A stretch of DNA of 64,000 bases from Taenia hydatigena (lineage: Eukaryota > Platyhelminthes > Cestoda > Cyclophyllidea > Taeniidae). The notes beneath the pieces are model-generated. The model had not been told where the DNA came from. It searched no databases and was given only the letters and a program-made list of their open reading frames with translations. The translations under genes and the position numbers were made by a program. How positions within the stretch are numbered: the stretch's first letter is position 1; every line of letters begins with the position of its first letter. Of this stretch, positions 39,401 to 50,900 are shown piece after piece. The stretch covers positions 222,221-286,220 of the forward strand of contig JADWOT020000006.1 of NCBI GenBank assembly GCA_036345935.2, written 5' to 3'.

Positions 39401-42332
39401 CATTTTTTAAGTAAGACACAGGTTCGAGCTTTTCTTACGTCCTGTCAAATCACTATAAGGATGAGATTTTCTGCCAAAAAGTCTTTTACCTTGTGCTGCT
39501 TAAGTTGCACCGCCGTAGAAGCACTTAGTCCAAGGGATTAGTCGAGCAGGCGAAATATCCATTGAAATAGGCCTGATTTTCGACAGAAAGGTATCTCCCT
39601 TTTCGCTTTCCCACTCGTATCCCGCCTGCCTCTCGCCCCCACGCGGCCTCCACCACGCAGTTGGGCGGTTCCTCATTAAAAATGGGCACCTTCTTTGCCT
39701 ACTTAAGTAGTATCCTGCCACGTCCAAAATGCAGGGGTTTAAATATCTCTCGGTTGTTTAAAATAGTCCACTTATTGTTTTTCCCCTCCATGAGCGTCAC
39801 TTGATGCATTTGATCACTTTCACTCCTTCTCTAAGTGCTTTGTGTGCATTTCAGCAAGCACGGGTCAGTTTTTGTTTTCTCTCTTTTTGCTACATTACTG
39901 AAGTGTTCATGCGGTTTCATGTCTAATCATTACTGGTTTGAGTCGACCTGTATTAAGGGTTGTTTTCCACCCATCTATATGCATTGTGCGTGTGTGTGTG
40001 TGCATACACTTTCACCGATGTCCTAATTAAATATTTACCTTGTCTTTCCTTCCCAATCCCATCTATACTCGCTTGCGCGTAGATGCAAACTGTAAGTATA
40101 TTGTCTATGTGCACCCTCACCCCATTGTCCCCTCTCCCCTTTACCCCTCTTCGTCCGTTCTGCTTCATCCCGCCATCGGCCTTCACCCCTACCCTGTATG
40201 ATTACCCCAGCCGGTGCGATCAGTTGCGCGCTAGTCACAATCACCTGTCTGGAGGGGTACTCGCCCAGTCTCGCCCTGCTCCACCCATTCCGTTCGGTCT
40301 CGTCCCCTCATGCATTACTCTCCCTTGCTTGCTTTAGTACCTCATTCTATTCGCTTGCCTCAAAAGTCTATTATCAAGAAATTCTTTTACTCCCTCATCT
40401 ACACTACTTTTTTGTGGTGTGTTCTCTCCCGAGATTTGTCAAATCCCTTTCGGCTTTGCAATTGACATCGTCTTCATTATTTGTGTGCTAGTTCCTACTC
40501 CGGTTGGATGCGGAATGGTATGCACGTGATCCCCTAACTTCTTTTTGGTTTGCTCCTGTCGGAACTATTAGTTAGTAGTTGTAGTTGATTGACTTTTATC
40601 GTGAGGCCATTCAAGAGGCGTAGCTATCCCCTATTTCGGTACCCAAGTCGTGCCAATGCGGATGGGGCTGCCATTTTTTCTCAGCCATTGGGACGATCTT
40701 GATTACAGTGTCGAAATTGAAAAGTGTTTTTTCTGATTTCAATCTATTTTCCCCGCTTTCCTTCTACCCCCTCTCGGAAACACGAACGTAAAAGTGGATT
40801 CTATTCACAGGTCAACCAATTACTCAAAGAATTTCATTGCTGATTCTACTCCTCGAGTCTAACGTCTAACTGAAATATTATTCATTGAATGCTTCTATGC
40901 AGCCTACCTCCTAAAAGGCCATTGTTTTACTGCTTAAACTATCGCAAGCTTAATCTCACCGCTTCTCTTTCGTCCTCCTCTGCCTCCCCGTCCACCCCAC
41001 CCCTGCCCCTTTTAACGTGCGCGGCAGCCAATGGGAGGCAAAAATAATGCACATACAAATCCAATAATAAACCTCTTTTGCTTTTACTCTACAAGGAATA
41101 TTGGACTAAAGTTAGTGCAACTCCTCTTCGTTGCAAACCTTGAAGTCTTGTTGTTCTCTTTTTCTTGTTTATTGCTGTTTGTCAGCTTCGCCTTACCATG
41201 ATTTAACATTAGTTGTTTTTTATCATTGTGTTTAATTTAGTTCTTTACAATTAATAAGCATTGGCAGAGACTTTGAAAGAGCCAAAGATTGTGGGATTGT
41301 GGTAACTGCATGACTGGAGCATTTAAAAAACCAACAAGCAAATCAATTAACGTGGCTCAATCTGATTGGCTAGGGAAGCGTCCCGTCATGAAGGTTATGT
41401 GTCGTTTTTCGCCTTCCACCTTTGCCGTCCATTCTGCCTTTTCATTAATGTAAATGAAGAAAATATATACACTCCTTTTGTATCTGCACCATTTATCACC
41501 ATTTTACAGACGCAAATTATGGCCGAAGTAAGTTTATTACCAAAATCACCGCAACTAGGAGGATTCGGGCCCCGATCCTCATCACTAATCCCGTGTCACA
41601 GCACTCTATGTTGTCTAGATTTTGTGTTATAGCGTAAAGCTGTTAGTGCTGCTTCCACATTTATTTGTGCATGAATTGCATGCTGGTTTTGTTTAGGCTA
41701 TGTGGAAATAGGCGACATTTAACTGGTCACTGACACCATAGGTATAACTCCTGGATTTGGCTAAAAATTTAGCCATAGAACACTTTAGTGTAGTAGCGTG
41801 AGCCAAGTTGCCTCCAGTAAGCACGCATACTCCAGTATACAAGTGTCTTTGTGTTAGTAAACACCAGAATATCTCTTACACTACCTATTCGTGGTGTCCT
41901 GTGTAGATGTGGCCTTATTTTGCTTTCAATGTTCGTTTTCTTTTTAACTGTTTCCCATAGTTGGCCCACCTTCATTTCTCCCCTCTCCTCTCCCTTCCTC
42001 TCTCCGTCAAATCTTTTACATTGTTATATTAATTCGTTTTTTTTTCTTTTCCTCCTTTTCCACCTCTCTGTCTCTTCATAATCCATCAGCTCAAAGTTGT
42101 CAACGCCTTTCGCATGGGTCTAGACGCGCGGTACGATAGTGAGCAGCGCAAAAGCCTCACAGCAATCGCTTTCAGGCAGAGGCAGAGTCAATCCACGGAC
42201 TATGCTGATGCTGACGCTAGCAGCGGTGGCGTGAGGTCCTCAGCGTACAACCACGAAAGAGGCGAGGAAGGCGAGGGAGGGAATGGTCATTCCCACTCCA
42301 GCAGGCGAACGGAACAAGCCGTGATGCATTAA
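22981..42332 (+). CDS. ATP2B: Plasma-membrane calcium-transporting ATPase (PMCA), 16 exons
   Basis: P2B-type ATPase exporting cytosolic Ca2+. Exons: 22981-23167, 23274-23447, 27625-27873, 28681-28806, 30245-30379, 31319-31510, 32221-32438, 33421-33651, 34416-34657, 34737-34879, 35950-36293, 36517-36837, 37095-37308, 38399-38724, 39117-39314, 42090-42332. They join in frame to 1180 aa. Visible motifs are LTGES in the actuator domain, PEGLPLAV in TM4, the phosphorylated [15 protein letters not shown] and [12 protein letters not shown] in the P domain, and [15 protein letters not shown] in TM6. The C-tail has an acidic stretch, then the calmodulin-binding region ([23 protein letters not shown]). 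A Lys-rich loop between the actuator domain and TM3 corresponds to the lipid-binding, splice-variable loop of vertebrate PMCAs. The tail is short (about 80 aa after the last junction) and lacks a vertebrate-type PDZ ligand. Confidence 0.96.
23448..27624. other. Large PMCA intron 2
   Basis: A 4.2-kb intron with several short (GT)n runs (about 24790, 25138) and a G-rich run near 24940. A perfect 15-bp inverted repeat is at 26519-26533 and 26603-26617. No nested gene is supported on either strand. Confidence 0.7.
26519..26617. repeat. 15-bp perfect inverted repeat with 69-nt loop
   Basis: GTTCGCCTGCTCGCC at 26519-26533 is the reverse complement of GGCGAGCAGGCGAAC at 26603-26617. The surrounding sequence is unusually GC-rich for this window, which makes chance pairing more likely. 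Confidence 0.5.
30436..30478 (+). repeat. Poly-G homopolymer of 43
   Basis: An uninterrupted run of 43 G in PMCA intron 5. It also creates spurious poly-Gly and poly-Pro open frames. Its exact length is likely to be assembly-sensitive. Confidence 0.9.
40083..40091 (+). other. Candidate 9-nt PMCA microexon
   Basis: ATGCAAACT is flanked by AG and by a consensus GTAAGT donor within the 2.8-kb last PMCA intron. It would insert Met-Gln-Thr in phase 0 between LNRLQTQ and LKVVNAF at the calmodulin-binding site. The main reading frame does not need it. Confidence 0.3.
41510..41527 (+). other. Candidate 18-nt PMCA microexon
   Basis: An 18-nt segment between TTTTACAG and GTAAGT in the last PMCA intron. 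It would add TQIMAE in phase 0 at the same junction. The polypyrimidine tract is modest and the donor is strong. Confidence 0.35.
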
Positions 42333-44332
42333 CTGCATCGAAAATGAGGAGTACAGTAATAATTAATTCTTGGAGGAGATATAGATTACCACTGACACAA
42401 ACCTTCACCCATTCATATTATAAACATTTGAGCACCCACTCACTCACACTTACATATCTTGCTTCTCCTCCAGTCGCTCTCACCCCGTAGCAGCTGCCTT
42501 AACCTCACCCTGCCCTACTTGCGAGCAATGATGAAGGCCCAAAGAGCGTCCTTCACCTCGAATTCTATCTGACGATACGCGTGTATACTCATGACTCCAC
42601 GCCCACCACTTTCTTAATTCATGCATATTTGTGTTGTCGAATCGACAATAGGTGATCATATTTTAGTTATTAATTTACATTGTCGCGCGTGTCTCCCTTT
42701 GTTTATTCATCGCTCCTTTTCTACGAGACGATCACATGCAATTTCTACTTTGTGCGTAGCAGAACTTTCCCTCTACTCCTCCCATCGTTTCTTTCGCTAT
42801 ATCTATCTCTACCTTATATATACATATATATATAGCTATATGTATATATTTACCTACTTATACGGAAATGACAAAAGTAGCCTTTTTTTCTAAACGTGTT
42901 GTTCCTCTACCCTTTTGCTTCATGTCCACTCATCTCCCTGATTTACTCGGTTTGAGCAAAACCACGTCTTCTGTACCGATTTTACTTCGATTTTTCCAAG
43001 CTTGGATCCGCTACTATTATAACAACTACCACCACAACCACCACAAGTCCTCACTTCTCATTACTGCGACCTCCTCTCTACATCCCATCCCCCCTCCGGC
43101 CCCTATATCGCGTCTTGCTCTCGCATCGTTGTCGCCGGGCTCCGGTACTCTGATGCTATCCTCTCACTAAATCTTTTGAATGCCTTATAATGGTTGTCTG
43201 TTTATTCAATTGAACGACACTTATAATGCCAGTATGTGATGTGAACTATTCTTTTCAAACCTATTCCTCTTACTGGCGGGTTGAATTGGATCAATCTATC
43301 GGCGCTGTGCTTGTGGAACGAAGACCTGAGGTGAGATGTGGATGGGTGATGGTTGGGAAAATTGGATGGGCTGTAAGAACGCACTGGGCATTGTCAATCC
43401 ACCTACATTTTATTGTGACAAAGAAAAACAGTGGGAAGGTGACACACGAGGCTTTCGGCTAAAGTGTTACGCCAAAAGGAGTCTCGCGCCAGATGAACAC
43501 ACACGAGGTAGGCAGCCATTTTGACTGAGCGATGGCTAAAATTGTATTACAGTTAGGTCGGAAAGCATTCAGGAGGCGGAAAAAACGGTCGACTGCACAC
43601 GCACAGAGGGTACTCCATATCCTCCACCGCTATTCGTTGGCTTTTAGCTGATCGAATCAGACAAAGTGCACTTTTAAGCAGGATGTATTTACTTTGAGAA
43701 TTTTTCGGTAAGGTAAAATGTTTGAAGCATTTCGTTCCTGTTAAAGCACGACAGATAACGGACAAAGTTTGATCTGTGGACATTGCTTTTAAACTGTCAA
43801 GTTACTAGTTTTAGTGGCTTTCAAGCACAGAACTTGAGGTCGATTTTGGCTTGAAATTGACTTTTTTTAGCAAAAAGGCACAGGCCAGTAAACACGAGGT
43901 AACATGCCAACCTCATGAGTGCGATTGGATTGATTTACAGTGACGCCAAAAGTGGGGAGAATATGTCCAATTGGAATGATTTAATGGTGTAACTGTGAAG
44001 CATGTCCACGCGTCTCCATCCCACAGGACGAAGGTACATGTCAATCATCAGAAAACTAAAGCAAAAGCTTGCTCTCTAATGCAAATGAGATGCGGATCCA
44101 TTCAGAATGATTTAATTGATTGTTTAGCTCTCGCTTTTAGTAACTTGACAATTAATGCCCCGTCAGCATACCCTAGGCGAGTGGCCATGTAAACAGTGTC
44201 CATGCCCTTCTGTAAGACACCCTCAGTTAAGTACCAACGCAGATTGGCAACAAAGAAATAATGCTTGAAAGCAACGTAAAGAAACAAGACTTTTGACGCG
44301 TGGTTAGAAATTAATGAGAGCATTCCCAAACA
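42333..44332. other. Intergenic region downstream of PMCA
   Basis: No gene is supported. It includes a short (TA)n-like run near 42820. Open frames here do not resemble known proteins. Confidence 0.5.
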
Positions 44333-44337
44333 CTGGT

Positions 44338-44523
44338 TGTATTACTTTGTTTGTTAGAACTGCCGGTTTCTGTCAAGGTCACAGAGGTGGCCGTACAGCC
44401 CTAGCTGTGTGGGCTGGCCTCCGGGCCATGCTAGCAGCCTTTTTCCCTCTGTCCGGTGAATATATATATTCTACCCCGGCATTCTGCCTACTTTTGTCTT
44501 CAAGGGAGCCTCGGGACGCTACA
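44338..44523 (+). repeat. 5' LTR of the TRIM element
   Basis: 186 bp, TGTA...TACA. Preceded by CTGGT, followed by the primer-binding-site-like sequence. Confidence 0.88.
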
Positions 44524-44524
44524 T

Positions 44525-44536
44525 TGGTGGCAGCAG
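44525..44536 (+). promoter_or_regulatory. Putative primer binding site of the TRIM
   Basis: TGGTGGCAGCAG follows the 5' LTR after a single base. The initial TGG would pair with a tRNA CCA end; the cognate tRNA is not identified. Confidence 0.55.
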
Positions 44537-45047
44537 AAAGCGGACCCGAATCTATAGGGTTTTTTTATCCCGATCTCTACCACCTGCGGCATGTTGCAGC
44601 GGTGCGAAAGAAGTGCATGTGCTACGGATGGCCAAAAACGACATCCACCTCCGGCATCTACCACTTCTCCGTGTTCTACAAGAAAGCTATCAACAACTGA
44701 AGCGACGCTAGCCATTGACCACCTGGGAAGTTTCATTCCAAATATTACCCCTAATATACTTGCTTAAGGAGATCGGCGTGCTAACGTCCCTACGGACATA
44801 ATGATGGTCGGCAGAACCACTTATGCTGAACTTTGTTTCCAAGCCAGACGAAACTCGAAGTGCAATGCACTGTTGAGAGGGTTCAGTGACGTTGGTGTCA
44901 AGCATCGCCTCAATCGCGTCGAATGTAGGCGACTGGCATGGTTAGCTCGTGAGTGCTTGTTGCAGCACTGAGTATGTTGTGATGGCTAACGCGGGAGATG
45001 TACCGAGGGACGCGTCGGGGACGACGCTCGAAAGAGGAGAGGGGCAA

Positions 45048-45233
45048 TGTAGTACTTTGTTTGTTAGAACTGCTGGTTTCCGTCAAGGTCACAGAGGTGG
45101 CCGTATTGCCCTAGCTGCGTGGGCTGGCCTCCGGGCCATGACAGCAGCCTTTTTCCCTCTGTCCGGTGAATATATATATTCTACCCCAGCATTCTGCCTT
45201 CTTTTGTCCCCAAGGGTGCCTCGGGATGCTACA
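45048..45233 (+). repeat. 3' LTR of the TRIM element
   Basis: 186 bp, the same length as the 5' LTR. Preceded by a polypurine tract, followed by CTGGT. Confidence 0.88.
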
Positions 45234-45238
45234 CTGGT

Positions 45239-45796
45239 CCTTGATAAAATTGTTCTTTTCAGCATGTTTCAAAGCAAAAAACCCAAATGGTTCTTTCAGC
45301 TACTCACTTCTTTAGAATAAAGTTCATCATGCATTTCTCTAAGCACCTACGCTCTCTAGCAATATTTACAATAATTAAAGCAAAGTGGTTTTTATAAATT
45401 ACAGCACTTTAATTTGAATGGGATATCTAAACAGACATATTTTAGTGGACGAAAACAACCGTGAAAATCGAAGCGAGTCCCGCTTCTGGTTGGTTGATTG
45501 AACCCCGCCGGGTTCAAAAGGCTCTGGATGCCGCTGGTATGTTAGTTTTTGTTCCCTTTTTCGCATTATATCTACATCTATATTGCGATTAGTTGAATTC
45601 GGTAATATAAAGCACTATAGCTCTATAAAATTTGATCACATCTTGCCCTTCTTTCATAATAATCAATTGAATGCACGGTATGGGACAGGAGATTCATGTT
45701 TTGCATATTTAGGCATCTACGATTTCGAATTCGCTGAAACGTGGCTTACTGAAATACTTTATGGTAACTAATGGTATTTTGCCCTCCCATGTTCAG
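45239..45796. other. Region between TRIM and the first secure PGGT1B exon
   Basis: It should hold the missing PGGT1B 5' exon(s). A frame at about 45437-45531 (ending RRVQKALDAAG before GTATGT) has coding look but no identifiable match. The frame reading FEFAETWLTEILYG before 45764 resembles the family but cannot be spliced in phase. Confidence 0.4.
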
Positions 45797-47615
45797 TCTA
45801 TGGACGTTCATAGGTAAAAGATTTGTTTGATTAATTTGATATTCCTAGATTGACCCTCCTCCATTTTAGTGTCGCTGGTTTGGCTATTATAAATGAGTTA
45901 CCTTTGACTGATGCCCAACATCTTATCGATTTTATTTATGCCCACCAAATACCTCCCTCCGACGGTGAGTCATGTTATCATTGGTTTCGTACTTTCTTGA
46001 AGAAGTAGTCGACTTTATTTTTGTTATAGAATATAATACTGAGAGATGTGGATTTAGAGGCTCAAGTTTTATCGGCGCGTCATTAAATTTTGACGCCAAC
46101 AATAGTTCGAAGTATTCTCCCCTGCCATACGATTCATGCCATGTAACTATGGACTACTCCGCGCTAGTTTCCCTACTAGTTCTTGGCGACGATCTTGAGC
46201 GCGTGAATAGACAGGCGGTTATTGATGGGATCAGAGCGCTTCAATCTGTCAATGGAAATTTAGTTAATGGAAGCCTTTTTTGTCCTGAGTTCGATGCTCG
46301 TTTCATCTTCAGCGCTGTCGCTTCCGCATACATCCTGGACATGCTGGAGCAGCTCGATTTGGATGCGTTTGAAAAATTCCTAGTTAATTCGATTGTACGT
46401 TACTAGAATTTGTACCAGTGTCTCACAAAAAGGGTATCCGCTGGTGCATATTGTCCTCTTTCCTTAGACTTATGAGGGAGCTTTCGGTAGTCTCCCAAAG
46501 TTGGAAGCTCACGCTGGACTAACATACTGCGCTTTGGCTAGTTTGAAATTAATGAATCGGTTAGACAAAGTTCTACCCCATGGATCGCTTCAACGTGAGA
46601 AACTCATAAAATGGCTGATGTGCAGGCAAAATGGCGGTTTCAATGGACGATGCCAGAAGGAGGCCGACACGTGTTATACCTTTTGGGTGGGAGCTTCACT
46701 CCGAGTAAGTGCAAACACTTGTCCTTTTCACATTTTAATCATTAATGTGTATTTTCCATGGGATTTTATGACCTACAGTATGTGTAGCTGTACTAATTGG
46801 CAACATTTAGGTGCTAGTAAAGTTTAGCCGTTTTTTGTACCCTTTATCATACTCCCTGACTCTCTCCTCCCGCTTTTGACCTTTTACTCCGCAAATCGAG
46901 TTACTAGAGAGGTCGATTTTGTGTCAAGGTTGTTGTACGATTCGTGAAGAGGCTGCGGTACGGAGCAGATAGGACCGCGGTGGGCAAAGCCCACTAATTT
47001 TGCCATCCCTGTGACTCCCTTCTACTAGCTTATTGACACACTTTCCTTTCAAGATTGCCGACATATCTATCTCTACTTCTCTAATTCCTTTTTAGATGTT
47101 AGGTGCTCATCAGTACGTGGACAAGATTTCACTGCTCAAGTTCATTTGTTCCACCTATGACCCTATTGTTGGCGGTTTCATGAAGGCGCCCGATGCTTGT
47201 AATGTTGGTAGGCGGTCCTAGCACTTCCTAAAGCTTTGCTCCATCTCACCTGCCTCCTATATCCACAAAGAATCTTCAGTATGCCATGTTTATTTCAATC
47301 ATAGATCTGTTGCATTCGTACCTGGCTCTTGCTGGCCTTTCCTGCCTCTTCAAAACCCCACCTTCGGCGGACGCAGCCGACTCCAATTCCGTCCAACTCG
47401 CAGACTCGTTGGACAAACTACACTTGGACGAAGCAGCTATCAGTGATTTAGTGATGCAGCTTGATCGGCTAGTTTTGGACGACTTGCGACCCCTCGTACC
47501 TGAACTCAACCTCCCTGTGGACGCCTTCCAACGCCTAATGAAAATTCACGCAAAGTGGCGCTCCTCACCATCGGCACCTACAACTTCCAAATGTCTCCTA
47601 TCTACAGCTGAGTAA
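45797..47615 (+). CDS. PGGT1B: Geranylgeranyltransferase type I beta subunit (5' end unresolved)
   Basis: Catalytic subunit that attaches geranylgeranyl to C-terminal CaaL cysteines of Rho/Rac-type GTPases, as a heterodimer with FNTA. Exons 45797-45813, 45849-45964, 46030-46394, 46468-46704, 47096-47207 and 47305-47615 join in frame to 385 residues. Characteristic phrases are NTERCGFRGSS, YDSCHVTMDYSALVSLLVLGDDL, ADTCYTFWVGASLR and VDLLHSYLALAGLSCL. The zinc ligands Asp and Cys (ADTC) and His (LLHSY) are present. The 17-nt exon TCTATGGACGTTCATAG fits the family position SSLETSR/LT. Further upstream, 45713-45763 may be an exon in phase 0, but its protein does not align convincingly and no ATG was found. 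The C-terminus has an extension of about 40 residues within the last exon. Confidence 0.88.
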
Positions 47616-47995
47616 AATACCAGAACAGTCTTATTTGATATTAGCTACTCATTGGAGTCAAAAAGAGTGGTGTCAGAGCTGCCTTTTACTCGATCGATTT
47701 CTTCCTTCCGCTCCAACTCTTCACCACCATGGGTGCTGTCATCGGGCACAGCAGTTGTTTTCGAACTGATTAGACTGGGGGTCTTCCATGTTACCGCCGG
47801 GAGAGGGCTAACCTTTGAAGATAGGCACGAAATCGAACCGCCAGCGATAGTGAAGAAAACATGTGGTCAGATGTATTTTATTCATTAGTGAAGTAGAAAA
47901 GAATTGGAAGATGAGCCACTTTTGGCTAACTCTGGGCAAGGCTGTACAGAAAGAGGAAAGGAAGTGGGACGGATCGACCTGCTCTATCTCTACAC

Positions 47996-50900
47996 CTACA
48001 CCCACTGTTCTGTGGGCATCATGGCGACGTCAAGAACACGCCAAGCCATCCAGGGGTTCAACTCCGATTGGTCCCGACACAGAGCCCACACGTGAGTCAC
48101 TCGCAGCACTTTCTCTGGATCGCCCTCCTTCACGACGCCGTTAGCGTCACGAATACACTGGATCTGCTGTGCTTGGAATGTGATGATTAGCACTGGGCCC
48201 TGCTCCATCATCTTGCCCATGCAAACCTGGATGATAGGTGAACATGAGGTCAGATACCAAGCACAGCTCTAGAGGTCTGACTTATAAGAGGCTAGTTTGT
48301 TTTAGTGGTAGAGAAATAACAGAGGCGAACCAAACAATTCTATAGCAACGCCTTTAGTATTGCTGGGAGTAAAGAGCACGCACAGCGGACAAGATAGACG
48401 TACATCAATATTGTGGACGTCGAGGATACGCGACTCCATGCGGAAGCCAAGCTCCTGTGTTTGTCTTATTGGGGCGGAGAGTACATTGAAGGGCTAGAAG
48501 TTATTAACAGTAGCGGTCACAACCCCACCCGGATCGGTCAATTTTACTGCGCACACGAATCAACAGCAAAAAAAAACAGGCGGACACAGTAAAGCACCCG
48601 AATCATCTCTACTACTAAGTGGAGAAGTGATCTCAAGCATAATTATTTCACGGATTCGGTGCATTATTCGTGGGAAAGGGAATTACAACTAATCCACCAG
48701 TGGTAGAGACCAAGGCATTGGAACTCACGGCTTCGTAGCACCAGTCCTTCAGGACATCCAAGTGACCATGAACGATGGACTGGAAGTGGGATAAAATGTC
48801 GGGTTAAAAAGCTGGAAGGCATGGTGATTAATTAGGGGACAGATTCTACCATTGATGGCATTTCAAGGTGTGTATATAAGGGGTGAAAATTAAATGGGAA
48901 AGGCCCAATCTCCACCATAGCTTGTGGTACTTCAACTTTCAGGGAACGGCCATAATAAAGAAGCATTGAGTACAAAAAACGGGTGTAAAGCTTGCCTCTA
49001 GAACATTGGGAATGACTTCGATGCGACAGTAGCGAATAAACTTTTCCGTGGTAAAACTTGGATCAATTTTGGTGATCTCTTCGAGGGCCATTTGCAATTC
49101 GTTCTCCGAACCCCTACTTCCTGTAAATTGCAGATGTTGAAAAGATGTAGAAAGCCGTTTCAAACTTCACATTCTTGCTACGCATGAAAAAAAATAATTT
49201 TTTAGTCCATGCACGTTTTTGTTAGTTGAAATGTCCCTCTTACAAACTTCTCACAAACTCCGCTTTTATACCATGCTTTGCCTCAGAGAAGAAAACAATC
49301 CAACTCTGGACCTCCTCGCTTATATCCTGCCTTCTTTTTTTCAAACTTCTACGATAATGCGGAAAAAAGATAGGAGGTAAGCAGAGGAAGACTTCCCCGA
49401 GCCCATCCTTCGTCTGAAAGTACGATACAGGGTCTTCCCAAGAATAGGCTCAGATAGTGATTGGGGATAACAGATGACCTGTTTGATCATTCAACGATTA
49501 TTAGCGTATGAAAATAAACTGCCAGCACAAACCAGGCCCAAAGTAATCCCTTTCCTATGCCGCAATGTTGCGAACTCCAAAAGAGGGCGGAAGAAATGCG
49601 CCGGTGGTTCTTAAGACCCCATCACTCAAACATTGTTCATAGCCGTTGACCCCAAGTGGTTGAACAGTCAAACGTAGTACCTGGTCAACGAGAGAGCCAT
49701 ACTATTAAATTCGACCACCCCGTGCCGCATTTTAGCGAGACCCAGGAGACCCAATTCGTAAACCAAACAGTTTCGAACCAAGTACACAAACACTTAACCA
49801 GCGTTAGACGAATTGAAAGTGGCCATTTGGTTGAATTACACTTATGTACAGTAGGGCTTAAGTATAATCACTGATGCTTTAACAAAAGTCTTCGAGTAGC
49901 TGTTATGCATTTTGAACACAAACAGTCGCAAAAGCAACATCAATATCGAGTAAAGTGGATGATCCGGCACCACTTTGAAACAGATTGACTTACCAACTAG
50001 CTCAGTGATTTTGTCCGTAACAAAGCGCAGTGAGCGCGCAAGAAAATGATCGCTTTCCTCGTACCTTGCCTTCAGATCAAAAAATTCTATAGAATAAAAA
50101 GCAGTCTCTACTATCAACTTTCTCCCTTAACCCAAGTAAATAAAACAGACTCATAAATCAAAACTCAGGAAAACGTGCATTAACAAGCCTTGCTCAACAA
50201 ATAATCCTGGGAAGGTGCATAATGTTTAACTATCTTAACTGGAATGATTGAGGTTATCTTAAGGCTAAAATTAATAGAGCATATAAATTCACTTTGGACG
50301 TATTGATTGTTATCCTTGAAATTCTCCCACGCAGCAACCCACTTTGAGTCCTTGTGTAGGATTAACCCGGAGGATTCGCTAAAATTTTTCAATTAGCACA
50401 CATATGAAACTACTAGCATAGGAAAATACCTCAAATAATAAAAAGACTGAAGATTACCTATCAGCCTCGATTATTCGCTCAGTCGAGCCGCCCGTTATTT
50501 CCGCTCTAGTTCTGGGTTTATCTGGAGCGCGATAAACAAGAGCACGGTCAGACTGCAACTCCTTTTCCAATGCTTCAAGAGTCTATCCAGACATAAGTAG
50601 TCTAAACTCTTCGAACCTCTCTTGCCGACTTCATGAACTCGGTCCTCCCAATAGATCTAGACACATCTGCAAGCTGCTCCCCAGCTTTTGAGATGCCTTC
50701 CAAGCCTTTACGAAAATACTCTTGCTTCTTCAAATTCTCTCCTTCAGCCCGAATTCTCTTCGCAGCTGATTCGAGATGATCTTTAACCTTCTCCATTGCA
50801 TCCGTATGAATTTCGCTCTCGATTTTTTTCTACTTAGTCGAAAATACAAGACACCACATAAATTTACGTAGAATTCCCGCATCGATTGAACTTCCTTCGA

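Larger units (their letters stand above)
44338..45233 (+). mobile_element. TRIM: terminal-repeat retrotransposon in miniature (non-coding LTR element)
   Basis: 896-bp element with two direct 186-bp LTRs (44338-44523 and 45048-45233). Both begin TGTA and end TACA and differ at about 14 positions by eye. A perfect 5-bp target-site duplication, CTGGT, flanks it at 44333-44337 and 45234-45238. A primer-binding-site-like TGGTGGCAGCAG starts at 44525, one base after the 5' LTR. A purine run (GAAAGAGGAGAGGGG) lies at about 45030-45044, directly before the 3' LTR. The 524-bp interior has no gag-pol homology or long open frame, so mobility would depend on enzymes of another element. The LTR contains an ATATATATAT run that could serve as its TATA box. 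TRIMs are known in taeniid tapeworms; which family this belongs to is not determined. Confidence 0.88.

Noticed and set aside
43226..44329. Frames of 60-78 codons upstream of the TRIM
   Set aside because: They lack similarity, splice context and codon bias, and overlapping frames on both strands are equally long.
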